NCBI GenBank assembly: GCA_022579005.1
Contig: MU401470.1
Span: 248,001 to 312,000 of the forward strand
Source of the DNA: Poronia punctata
Taxonomy: Eukaryota; Ascomycota; Sordariomycetes; Xylariales; Xylariaceae
DNA length: 64,000 nt
Direction of reading: 5' to 3'
Under the pieces are notes generated by a model. That model was given only the letters and a program-made list of their open reading frames with translations, ran no database searches and was not told the origin of the DNA. Position numbers and translations under genes: made by a program. Each line of letters begins with the position of its first letter. Within the stretch, counting starts at the first letter, position 1. Below, piece after piece: positions 34,620 to 45,950 of this stretch.

Positions 34620-36624
34620 TTATAATGCCATGGTCGTCGAGGGAACTGAAGGGACCATCGGCATGCTCGCCATTGGCATCGAGAAATTCGAACTTGATAC
34701 TGCGGCAATGTCATGCTGCTGAAGAAGTCCCCCGTATTGTACAGCGACAGCCCATCTATCACCGATCCTCGCCAGAGCTTTCTGTATCGTCTCGAGGCCG
34801 CACGGGTCCCTCCACCAAGCACCAGTCACTCCCGTGTAATACACTGCGTCCAGGACAAATGGCGAAATTTGGTTGAGCCCGTCCTGGTGTGACGCACATG
34901 CGCCTATATCACGCACCACATCATGCATACGTTCCATGACCTCCTTTCTCGCTTCGTAGGCTGCTAGTTGAGCTGATGTGTGGTTTCGGCTCGTCCACGA
35001 AGGATCTTCGTAAGCTGCAGCTGGAGCTGTTTCGGGCGCCGAGCCCGGAAGGTGTATCGTCACTATCTTGAACACGGCGCTGTAGGCGAGACATACGGAC
35101 GGCAAGGCAGAGAAGTATCTCACTGGGTGGTTGGATATCTCTCTCTGAGAGAGGGCCGCGAGGTCCAAAGCTCCCTCGAGCAAGCTTGCGGCCTCGGAAT
35201 CGTCTGGGGGCTTGTGCTGAAGCCTAAGTAGTTTCGCCCTCTGGCAATGTCTCAACGCCTTTGATAACAGAAGCGCGGCCTGGCAAAGCCGCGCAAAGGG
35301 GGACTGGAACTCTGTCCTCGGGGACATCACCGTATGCTGGCTCGCTAACGACGCGTCGCCCGAGTCCCACGCCTCGTCTGGCACTGGAAGTATTTCGTTG
35401 CCGGCCGGTTCTCCGCATAATGGCCGCTTATCCGAGCCTAGACATATGACTTTGTCCAATACATAGACGGCCCACCAGGTTCGCCGGCGCTCCTCGGCAT
35501 CTATCCACGTTGCCTAGAATCTGCATTAGACATGTTTCTGGGGGACAGGGATATGGGCGGCCATGGAAAAACCCTGGTTCGCCCACTCTATGCGACTTAC
35601 ACAGTTGCCAAGCATACTATTACTGTCTTTGTACGATGGCAGTCCGATAAAATCGGCATACCGTACACAACGCCCCACCGTCATCCATGCCGCCGGATAT
35701 ATACCGTGTCCATACTCGTATAAGGCAATCAAAAGTAACGCTTGCAGGTAGGGTAGAGATGCCACACCGGCGCTTTCTAACTGGGTCGAGAACTGTTTGG
35801 CGGAAAAGTAAAGGTAATTCTTCGTCACCAACAGGTTGTCTGTCGGTTGCCATGCAACTAGTAACATGGCCATGCATAGGAGGTTATTTTCCGGGCTGTT
35901 ATCCCATAGGCTGGAAGAAACATTTATCCTCCTTTTCCGTACCAATGGAAACCAAGGATGTATATGGACGAAGTAGTTGGTTAATAGATGTTGGACTTGC
36001 TCCGTGTCCCCGATGCACTGTAAGACTTCCTATATGAGGTAATCATGTCAATACCCGACGCCCTTATGCTTGAGGTGCTAAGCGGCAATATAGAGGTGGG
36101 CAGATGGGGACTTACAGGGGGGATGGTCACGATGGGTCGGGTGATACTAAGACCAGTGTCCCTAAATAATTTGGCGTCGAGGAAGACGGTTGGGTCGAAA
36201 TTTTGCGTTCCCTGTTCCCACGATTCGACTGAGGGACACATTGGGGGATATGATTCTCGGTAGAATTCTTCAGCCGGCGGACTGATGCTGGCGCTCGAGT
36301 GGCGGACCTCCTCCAACTTATTCTCGAGCTCAACCAGGCGCCCTTTCAGGGCAGCCATGTCTTCGACTGTCGGGTTGGGCGGTGTTTCCGAATAATCGCA
36401 GAAACGGGACATCCTGGCGCAAAGCGCACAAGATGGCAAGGCCTTGTCACATTTTCGCTTCTGCAGTATCCAGCTCGTGAGCTTCTATTCTGCACTTGAA
36501 GTTGCTGGGAACGACCGACCTGCTTTCGGCAAGAGTAGCAAGCTTGATTTGCCTTGTTGTTTCGGGGGTCTGGCGTGCTACCGACTGAGGCAGCGTCGAA
36601 TGGGAAAAGGCACATGTGCTTCAT
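34620..36624 (-). CDS. Zn2Cys6 fungal transcription factor (586 aa, 4 exons)
   Basis: Predicted nuclear regulator. Exons: 36624-36520, 36460-36116, 36017-35601 and 35513-34620, with introns of 59, 98 and 87 nt (donors GTCGGT, GTAAGT, GTAAGT; acceptors TGCAG, TACAG, CTAG), all in phase 0. The zinc cluster is canonical, C29-x2-C32-x6-C39-x6-C46-x2-C49-x6-C56, and exists only after the first intron is removed. A short Leu/Glu/Lys coiled coil follows at about 66-84. The fungal-specific transcription factor region is seen in HIHPWFPLV (exon 3) and in EERRRTWWAVYVLDK at the start of exon 4. The C-terminus is Ser/Pro/Met-rich. Start may be Met1 or Met4. The first donor is weak, but without it the zinc cluster would be lost. 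The target pathway is unknown, and no biosynthetic genes lie beside it. Confidence 0.85.
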
Positions 36625-39600
36625 TTTGATGAGGCAGCGTGCATGTCTGGGCCTTAGTCTGGGTGGGAGGTCGCGGTGCAGCGTTACTTCAAATTTGTCC
36701 CAGGCTCTCGGTAACTTGTCTTGAAAAGCGGCCGTCTCTTAAGCTCGGACAGGGCTCGGGCAGGGTTCGGGAAGGTCTCGGGCCCAGCCAAGACTTCTCG
36801 GGGGTGACACGTTGTTTAATATGTGACCGGGTCAACCAGTTTTAGAGATGGGTATGAGCCACAACGATAAGCCTTGGGTGCTTCTTTCAGAAAGATGGAC
36901 GGTCCAACCTTGTAGAGAAATAGAAAAATAGAGTTGATAGGAATATCCAAGTAGAGTGATGGACACCTATCCTATAGGTTTTATTCTTGTACATGTACGC
37001 ATAACCGGCTGTAGTCAGTACATAGGAAGTAGACATGCAAATATCTTGATCCTTGAATGATGCCCTGACATTCGAAATTACCTAACGCAACCAATCACCA
37101 TCCCCCGCGACTCGGAACCGGGGATAGTACAGCAGGGGACCGGACTTTGTGATGCTCATCGTCTGTGGGAGAGGAGACTCCTTGCCCTTGTCACGAGCAT
37201 TTCGACGATTGTCCCGGATTTGGACCCGCACGAGATAGACGCATACAGGTATGTACCAGTACTTCAGGCAGCTAAATAGAGGTCCCCATAGATGTGCCTT
37301 AGCGCACAGAAGTCCTGCCCTTCCAGGTTTAGGTAACGATCAGAGTTTTAGTGGGTCGGACCGGTACATACTAATTTCTTTCTGATCAAGACCAAAACTC
37401 GCCCTTCTTTAAACTCCAGGTGCTTACATAATACCCCTAAGCCTACATGTCATGTAAGATAGAGAATAAAGTGAAGAATAGACAAAAGTCCCGGTATACC
37501 AAGTTGCCAAGGTCGGTTTCTTGGGGGCAGAAGGATAGAAGTCAGTGCCTTCGGGCAATACTTTACCACTACATAATAGGCCTTGTAAATACATATTGTG
37601 CAAAGGGTTAAGACAGGTAGTTCCTAATGACAACGACCACTTTTCCATACCTACGAGTATACGTGTAAAAACTCAAACAAACAACGACCTAACCTAGTGA
37701 TTGTTTCTCTAAAGAAACAGTCTCTTCAACGCCGATTCAAGATTTATCATAGCGTTGAACAAAGTTCAAGTTTACAAAATTAGGCCTAGTTCCCGTACAG
37801 TACTCATCGTGCTCTAAGAATGTTCCTGTACTCTGGTAAGCACTTACATGCCTCAAAAAACCAATCAAGTACGGGCGATTTGTAGGTCATCACGGCCAGA
37901 GCTGTCATGGGTGTATTGACTGATGTGTCTAGAAGACCTAGCCACCGATTAAGCTTTTCAAACCATGCTTTGTTCCATGCATTAGCCTACATAGTAATCG
38001 GTTATAAGAACATGGTGAAGTTTAAAAATGTCGATTAAGCAAAGCAAAGCGGCCGCTTCTTGGCAAAGCCCGAGACAAAGGCAACCGCAAAAGTCCCAAT
38101 AGTGGACAACGTAAGAGAGGGATACACCGACCTGAAGACTTTTCGAGGCGCGTTTTAATTTTTCAAACATATAAAATTAGTACCGATGGATAATTATAGC
38201 GGTATGCCTTGCTGTTCCTGGACGTCGCTCCTCTGGACTATTATGAGCCGCGTACATGACTGGCTTAGTTTCCACACACCTGATGGTGTAATCACCCACT
38301 TGTGTCCGTGGGATATACATAAATATATATAACTGAGTATATATAAGATACATGGTAGGATTGATTTTGCGCTTAGAGTTAGAAGTTCCTGCGTACACGT
38401 TACACAAACTTCGCATTTGATGCGTAATTGGGTATGTACGATACCGTACCTACCCGTACGACCACGGACCAAGCCGTCATAGACGTCATGTTGCAGCAAT
38501 ACAACTATATGAGCCCCTTACTTTGCCATTTCTTCCTATGATGTTATCTACTCTCTATATGTCAGAATCTCGTGGTAGCTAGAATAAGCAAGTTGGAGCG
38601 CTTCCAGAAGCTCACAGTTGCAAAGAGTGACGCTCAAGTTGTATCTTCGGGGCATACATCAAGATGGAACAACATCTACAACAGGGCCTCTACGGTGGTA
38701 CACGTACACCGCATAGCAACTCGCGCTCCGCTGCTTCGGGGACTCTGCCGGGGAAAAGAGTTACCTATCTCGATTCCTGTCGTCCAACCGCCGCGCTAGA
38801 ACCACCTGCATTAGGTTCGCATGCTCGGGTCTAGAAGGTACTCTACCTCAACGTTTATTTACACTTCCACTAGTCTATTGGCTCGGCTACCACCCTTTTC
38901 CCCAAGTTGTGGGGATGATGGTAAACGTGCTGAAACTCCGACAGTTCGAAAACGTCCCCAGTTCACTCCACAAGCCAAGACCCGTTGTCACATAGGCATT
39001 GGTCAGAGAATTCTCCGACGCTTGGTTTCTTCTCGGGGCATTGCAAACGGAGACACCCATTATCGAATCAAAGGTCATGGATGGCAAGAGGTGGAGCAGC
39101 ACGCCACATAATTGATATGCTCACCGCATTGCTGATTTTTTTAGAACTGATTTTATTGACATTACTGTAAACAGACTAAGTTGATGGGTACGTATAGTGG
39201 GTAGACCGTTCTGTTGCCCCCATCTTACCCCCATTTAATATGCATATGAAGGCTGTTAAGTGGATCGGATTGTTACTGTACAAAAAACCATAGATGGTCT
39301 TGCATTTTGAAATTGACACAACATTCAAGCAAGCAAAGAAACTACCTACCTGGATTGGTCATACAGGACGATAACCTATACCTATTTCTCCAGACAAAGA
39401 GAGACCGTTAGATCACTACGCCGCCCACTAACGCAAGATAATACCTTAATAAATTAGCCCTATCGTCGACTAATATACCTGAGCTATTCCCCCAGCCCTA
39501 TTCTAACCGCATGTAGGCAACAATCTCGTCTTTGGCGGCAAAACACTGCGTGGACTGCCATTGCCGAATAAGGTGATATGCTGCGACCTGTTGAACTACC

Positions 39601-40443
39601 TATTCTACTGGCTGGCTTTGCTCAGTGCCTCCCCCACCCTAAGTCCCGAACAATCCTTGAAGTTTCAACCGGACGGATACGCAGTATAGATGAAATGAGC
39701 TGGAGGTTAGCTACCTATGAACATCTTGAAAGGTTTCTTCGCAAGTTCGGAAAGCAATCTTCGATCTAAGCCTACGTTTTAATCCAGGCTGCCAATGATA
39801 AAATAGCATATATGGGATCTGGCGAGGCGATGCCGTGCCTCAGCCACAACCTTGAGTCCGAAATTAGGTAGGTAAGAGGATCCGGGGAAGCTCCAGTGTA
39901 CTACATGCTACTTAACCTAAGATAGGTAGTAAAAGACGGAAAGACATCAATGATCAATAGGTAGTCTAGGTATCATATGATATATGGAGTCTAGATACAC
40001 TTTATGAGGGGAGCATAACATTAATAAGCATAGTATATTGGTAATCGGTACCTTTCCGCGCCGGAAAAGCTCCGCCAGAGAGCAGTAATATGGATTAGGT
40101 TAGGTAAGTATGTACACTTACAAATCCGATCTAAACTTCGCTTCTCAAGCAAACACCGACGGCCTTTAACTCCGAGCCCACCTGGAGTTCATGGCCATCC
40201 ATGGCACGGTATACTCTTACGTGTAAGAGACCATGTAAACAAAATATCTGGAAAACATGTAAAGCTAAGCTAGGTTAGAAGAGTTTCTTTTTTAATTTAA
40301 TAATCTTATGCCTTGTAAACACTATCTACCGCTTCTTACACGTCCGTGGGACCCATGACGGCCCCCTCCCCCGACGGAATGGCGATCAGGGGAAGGAAGG
40401 GAGGAAGGGAGGAGCAGCAATTGTGGTTGCATGTTGCTTGTCA
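36625..40443. other. Intergenic region with no supported gene
   Basis: About 3.8 kb including the promoter of the leftward Zn2Cys6 gene, with TCGGGC-type repeats at about 36750-36785. Short frames on both strands (up to 101 codons) show no motif and no credible splice joins. Composition is ordinary. Confidence 0.5.
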
Positions 40444-40451
40444 ATATTTTA
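40444..40451. repeat. 8-bp target-site duplication, left
   Basis: ATATTTTA directly before GGGCTATGC; an identical copy follows the element at 40889-40896. Confidence 0.85.
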
Positions 40452-40888
40452 GGGCTATGCTGGATCTGCTGTCGGGTCCGTACTACATCTGCTGTTCTGC
40501 AGTGGCAGACGGTTGCCAACGCCTGGAACACAGTGTGAATAATTTCTCCGCTATACCGTACGCAGAATCAATGTCCTAAGGTACACGGCCCTGTGCCGCC
40601 CGGCGCCTGCATTACTAAGTACTTATGTTATATACCTATATACCTATTACCTATAATAGGAGTACTAACGCAAAGGGCAAAGGGCAAAGGTCAAAGGTCA
40701 AAGGTCAAAGGTTAAAGATCAAAAGTCAAAGGTCAAAGGTCAAAGGTCAAAGGTCAAAGGTTAAAGGTAAAGGGTACTTGGGGGTCCGGGAGTTTTACCG
40801 GTCGGACTGTATTGCAAGTGCTGGCAGCCGCCTGCCACTGCAAAACAGCAGATGTAGTACGGACCCGACAGCAGATCCAGCATAGCCC
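40452..40888 (+). mobile_element. Intact hAT-like miniature inverted-repeat element (437 bp)
   Basis: Terminal inverted repeats of about 65 bp match almost perfectly (GGGCTATGCTGGATCTGCTG at the left, its complement at the right) and are flanked by an 8-bp duplication. There is no transposase. The interior contains a heptad array of AAAGGTC units. It is the same family as the split copy at 25031-32634, in inverse orientation, and unlike that copy shows little damage, so it is probably younger or spared. hAT membership rests on the duplication length only. The 86-codon frame across it (40625-40885) merely translates the heptads and is not a gene. Confidence 0.88.
40672..40774 (+). repeat. AAAGGTC heptad tandem array inside the miniature element
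   Basis: Thirteen full 7-bp units plus two shortened ones, mostly AAAGGTC with AAAGGGC, AAAGGTT, AAAGATC and AAAAGTC variants. A likely variable-number repeat. Confidence 0.9.
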
Positions 40889-40896
40889 ATATTTTA
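40889..40896. repeat. 8-bp target-site duplication, right
   Basis: ATATTTTA, identical to 40444-40451. Confidence 0.85.
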
Positions 40897-41592
40897 ACCT
40901 AACCTAACCTAGGTGGGGTGCATATGTATTATGTCTCTTCCCCTCTTCTCACCCTTCTCACAAACCATATACATATCCGGGACACATTACATATGTCAGA
41001 TGCCAGGACGAGTATACAGATGTAAGGTAAGGTAAGTACTGTAACATGGGCGGTTCCCTTTTCCGGGGGGTGGAAACATGTAGGTTAGTAGGAAACAAAC
41101 CAATGTATATGTCACGGATTATTTTCGATTTCGATTTCGTCTAGTTTTAGATAAAGTAGGCTCCATGTGGCGACGGCCGATCTGATCTGATCACATCACA
41201 CGTGGAAGGAAAAAGGAAAAAGGAAAAAGGAAAAACGGGCTTTCCAACTGGTCCAAAGACGAGGGGGAGGGAGGGACACTGAACCTCTTCTACACGTACC
41301 TTTTCTACCCTCTATCAGTTATCATATGATCGTTTTTTTTTTACGTGTAGGTACAAAAGTAAATCATTCCCTTTCCCTTGTTTCTTTTTGTAGGTATGAT
41401 GATCCCGACTTTCGTACCGTACTGTACCGTACCTACATCATCAGCCCTGTATCATGCACATACATGCACGTACATGCAGGCTGACTGACTTTTTACCTTT
41501 TTTTTTGGTTTTTTTTCTCCACGCAAAACATAACACAACCCATTTTTTCTTTCCAACGGGAAGGAGTCGTTGTCGTGGAAGGCTAAGGACCT
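40897..41592. other. Intergenic region with short simple repeats
   Basis: Nothing coding. It begins with CCTAA-type units (40898-40910), then has an AAAAAGG repeat at about 41205-41236, a T run at about 41333-41341 and GTACC repeats near 41415-41435. Confidence 0.55.
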
Positions 41593-41648
<56 letters not shown>

Positions 41649-41741
41649 CGGGGGGGGGCNNNNNNNNNNCCCTCACCCCACACACCCCACCCAACCACCC
41701 ACTCACTACTTCCCCCCCCCCCCCCCCCGCCGCCCCCCCAG

Positions 41742-41773
<32 letters not shown>
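41593..41773. other. Scaffold gap bounded by poly-G and poly-C
   Basis: A G run of more than 50 bases (41593-41648, with isolated C's to 41659) leads into exactly 10 N (41660-41669), then a C-rich stretch and a long C run (about 41712-41773). Poly-G on one side and poly-C on the other side of a gap is what contig ends look like when they extend into low-signal poly-G reads. I treat the homopolymers as probable assembly artefact. The poly-Gly/poly-Pro frames here are not genes. Confidence 0.8.
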
Positions 41774-41774
<1 letters not shown>

Positions 41775-41894
41775 AGGTTCTATAGAAACTAAACTGAACA
41801 TTTACCCTACGAGGAAAAAGGGGTGACGGACAGGTTGTCGGATTTGCTTAGTGTGACAAGGGGCTTAATATAGCGGCTTAGAAGTGAGAATAGC
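41774..41894. other. Short normal-composition stretch before the AT-rich block
   Basis: About 120 bases of moderate GC with no feature. The switch to AT-rich sequence is abrupt at about 41895. Confidence 0.5.
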
Positions 41895-43785
41895 TTTAAT
41901 TTAATTTAATAATTCTATATAGGCTAAAAGGGTTTATAAAGAGGAAGTCCTTTTTTAAGCCTTTAAGGGAATATAAGTTTATTTATTTTTATTTTTAGCT
42001 GCAAATTAGCAGTTTTTATTTTTTTTATATAAAGAAAGTCTATACTTTATATTTGCAAGTATATATAATATAAAACTAATAAGTTAATTTTATTTAATCT
42101 TTTTATTTAAAAGGCTATTTTTAATACTTATAGCTTTTTAATTAGCTAAGTTTTATTACTTAAATATTTTATATAATATTAGCTTTTTTTTTAAAGCTTA
42201 TTTTAAGCGCTAATATAGTTAGTAATAGTATAAGTTAATTAAAAGCATTATAATAGCTTTTTAAGTAAAATATTAAAGTTATGCTTAAAAAGTATTATGC
42301 TAGCTTTTTATATAGCTTAAAAATTTATTAGTTTTTATAGTTTAAGCTAATAAAACTTTTTAATTATAACTTTAGCTTTATTACTTATAAAGTTATTATA
42401 AAGCTTTTAAGTTTAATTTTTTTTTACTAGCTAATTTTTTTACTTAATTAAATATTTAATATTTTTTAAAAAAGTTTTTATAAAGTTAATAACTTTATTT
42501 ATATAGTACTTTTTTAGTTTAATTAGTACTATATTTTATAAAACTTAGTTAAAGTTAAAAAGTTTTTAATTGCTAGCATAATAAAGTTTAATTAAAAAAA
42601 TATAAAAAGTACTATATATGTTTTACTTTTTAAGTAGTATAAGTTTAATAGTAATAAGTAAAATAATATTAAAAATATAAAAAAAACTTAAAAGTTTTTT
42701 ATTAAGCTTTTTTGCTAGTTATTTAGTTTAAATATTTTATATATTTAATATTACTAATTAATTTTTTTAGTACTTTAAAGCTTTAAGCTTTTTTTTATTT
42801 ACTTATTTTTTTATTTTTTTTTAGCTAACTTTAAAATATTTTTTAGCAGTTTTATAAACTTTTATTATTTAATAAGCATATAATTTGCTATTAAAATTTA
42901 AAAGTTTATTATTAGCTAATAATAAGTTATAAGCTAATAAATAATATTTATAATTAGTATAAAATAAAGTTATATATATTAAAGCAAAAAAAATATTATT
43001 ATAAGCAAATTTAGCTATAAATAATAAGTTTTTTTAATTATTTATTTTATAGTTAATAAATGCTTAAAAATATGCTTTAAAAAACTAATTAAGTTATTTT
43101 ATTTAGCTATTAGTTTAAAAATAAAACGTAGTACTTATATAAAGCTTAATTTTAATAAGCTTAAAAAAATCTTTTTAAAAATAAGCAGTAAATTTAAAAT
43201 CTTTATTAAAAATAATGTTTAAAAAATGTTATAATACTTTTAATAAGTTTTAATAAAAATTTTAATAAAATTTTTAGTTTTTTTTTATTTACTTTTAAAA
43301 GTATAAATTATTTTATTTTAATAAAAAAGTTAACTATTACTTATATAAAATTATATTTATTAAAAAAAAAAAGTTTATAATAAAGTTTATTACTACTATG
43401 TTTTATAGTTAATAATAAAGCTTTATAAGCTATAAAAGTTTAAAAAGTGCATACTTTAAAGCTTTATTTTGCTAGTACTTAAAATATTTGCTTATAAAGC
43501 TTTTAATAATGCTTTTTATACTTAGCTACTAAAAGTTATAAGTAATTAGCTTAAATATTTTATTTATACTTATATAACTAGCTATAAAAATATTATGCTT
43601 TAATTTTATTACTTTAATTTATAAGTTATAAAAAACTTAAAAGTAGTTCTTATAGTATAAAAAACTATTTTTTAATTTTATATTTTTTTATAGTACTTTT
43701 AATTTAAGCTTATACTTAAAATTTTTAAGTCTAGCTTTTTTTATATATTTAATAAAGTTTTAATTTTATTTTAAAACTTTAAAGC
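41895..43785. repeat. AT-rich decayed repeat, left part of an older element
   Basis: Very AT-rich and T-rich on the + strand, with no usable open frame. It is interrupted at 43785 by the 9.5-kb LTR retrotransposon. The T bias suggests a retroelement on the minus strand (inference). The first about 100 bases hold slightly GC-richer words (GGCTAAAAGGGTTTATAAAG) reminiscent of an inverted LTR, but no partner was found in the window. Confidence 0.55.
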
Positions 43786-43946
43786 TATTAGAACCTAGTC
43801 CTATAAATAACGGATTTATAAATCTGTATTGCGATAATTGCCTTAAGTGGGTCTTTATAGTATATAAACCCTTTTAAGGCTATTTAGCTTTATTTTAATA
43901 GTTAGTTAATTTATTTACATTTTATTATGCAAACTTAATACTATTA
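43786..43946 (+). repeat. Left LTR of the 9.5-kb retrotransposon
   Basis: 161 bp, pairs with 53113-53273. Starts TATTAGAACC where the other copy has TGTTAAGACC. Both derive from a TGTTAGGACC-like start by independent G-to-A changes (inference). Confidence 0.9.
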
Positions 43947-45830
43947 ATTTAGTAGCTAGCAATACTGTTTAATTAGCTGTACTATAACTATATACTATTA
44001 TATAAAAGATAAGATCTTTATAGCGTAAAAAACTTAAATTTATTAATAAAAAGGACAATACTGTTAAAATTGTTTAAAATAACAAAACTTTTTAGCTAAA
44101 AAATATAATAACAAAAAAAGGCTATACTTTAAAGCTTTACCTTTTATATTTTTATTATTTCTGTTTTTAGCAACTATTTTTTTTGTTTTTTTTAAATTTT
44201 AGTGTTTATAATATAGGTTATATATTATACTATATTAGTAAACAAAAAAACTAACTATTAAAAGGTTATTACCTTTAAATTATTAAAAAAGTATTACTTT
44301 TAAATTAAAAAAGTATTTTTTTATTAAAAAGGCATACTTTACTATACCTTTTTATAAATAATATATAAACAATATGCTAATGCATTGCTATTATAAAGTT
44401 TTTAAAAAATAAAAAAAATAAATATATTAACTAAGTAAAAATAAATTTAAAAATAAACTACTTTAAAAGCATTGTAAATAAATACTTAAAACTTTAATAA
44501 AAACAGCTAACTTAATTTATAAAATAAATAAGCTAAATACTAGCTTTTTTACTTTATTTTATAAGCTAGCAAGTAAATAAATAAACGTTTAATGCTAAAG
44601 TAAACAAACTATATAATTAAGCAGTATAGTTATATAAAAACTATAAAGATACTTTATTAAAAAAATAATAATTATTAAACAAATAGCATACTTTTAAAAA
44701 ATAAAAACTTTTTATATTTAACTTAAACTAAATACTTTTAAATAGTAGCTTATTAGTACTATTAGCACTAAACCTAGCTTATTAAACATTAGCTTTTTGC
44801 TTAATAAACGCAATAATAATATTTTTGCTAGCAAAAAAGTTTATAAAACTATTATATTAACTACTTGCTAAAGCTTTTAAATTTTTAAAACTTATAAATA
44901 AGCAGCAACTAATACTAAAAACATTAAGCAAAAAAAAAAAAAATATAATAGCTTTTAATATACCTTTAAATAAAACTAATAATGTTATAAAAATAATAAA
45001 AATAATAGCTTAAATACTTTATTTGCTTTAGCAAAACTAAGCTAATTAATAAAGTTAGTTTAACTAAAAAGACTGCAATAATAACTTTTATAAATAAAAA
45101 ATCTACTAAGTAAAATACTTCTACTTAAATATTAACATATTTTTTAAGTAAAGTAATTATATTATTATTAAATTAAATACTTATTAGCAAAATATTTTCT
45201 TATTTAAAAATAATGTTAAAAAACACTTAAAAAATCTAGCTAAAGCTAAAATTATTTAGTAAAACTTTTTTTAACTTTTAAAAAAAAACATATAAGCTTA
45301 GTAGTTAAGAAAATATTTTTTAAAGCTTTAAATATTTATATTAGCAAATATTACCTTAGCACTTTATAACTTATATTAAAAATTTTAAATACTAATTATA
45401 AACGTTTTAGCTACGTTATATTACTTAAACAATTTTTTTAATATAAAAAAGCTAAAAAAAAAAAAATTTATTAAATTATAAGCTATAAAAATAACTTAAT
45501 ATATAAAAGCAGCAAAACTAAACACTTTTATTTAATAGCTTACCTAAATTTATAATATAATTTATTTTCCTTTTTAGTAACTTATTATTAAACTAAATGC
45601 TAATATTAAGTTTTATAACTATTTTATATATTTAAAAAAAAAAGCTATAACGCATAAATAAGCAATTATTTAAATAAATATGTTTATTAACTAAAAACTT
45701 TTTAAAAACATATATATTTTTATACTAATATATATATATAATATTAAAAGTAATACTAAAAAAGATTAAAAAAATATATATTAAAAATATAACTAAGGTT
45801 AAGCTAGCTATAAAAACAAAAGCAACAATA

Positions 45831-45950
45831 AAAAAAAATATTAAAATAATAGTTAAAAAAAATATTAAAATAATAGTTAAAAAAAATATTAAAATAATAA
45901 CTAAAAAAAATACTAAAACTATAATTAAAAAAAATATTATAGCAATAATT
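45831..45950 (+). repeat. 24-bp tandem repeat, about five units
   Basis: Unit is eight A's then TATTAAAATAATAGTT, with growing divergence at the right end. The unit is a multiple of three, so in the live element it probably encoded a repeated 8-residue, Lys-rich peptide (inference). It lies in the left third of the retrotransposon, where gag would be. Confidence 0.75.

Noticed and set aside
40672..40774. CRISPR-like regular repeat
   Set aside because: The 7-bp units are contiguous without spacers; it is a minisatellite.
40625..40885. 86-codon frame with KGQRSKVKGQRSK repeats
   Set aside because: It is the AAAGGTC heptad array inside the miniature element, not a protein gene.
40898..40912. 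CCTAA-type repeats resembling telomeric sequence
   Set aside because: Only three units, and not the TTAGGG unit usual for filamentous ascomycete telomeres.
41441..41792. Poly-Gly and poly-Pro frames on both strands
   Set aside because: They translate the poly-G/poly-C homopolymers around the scaffold gap.
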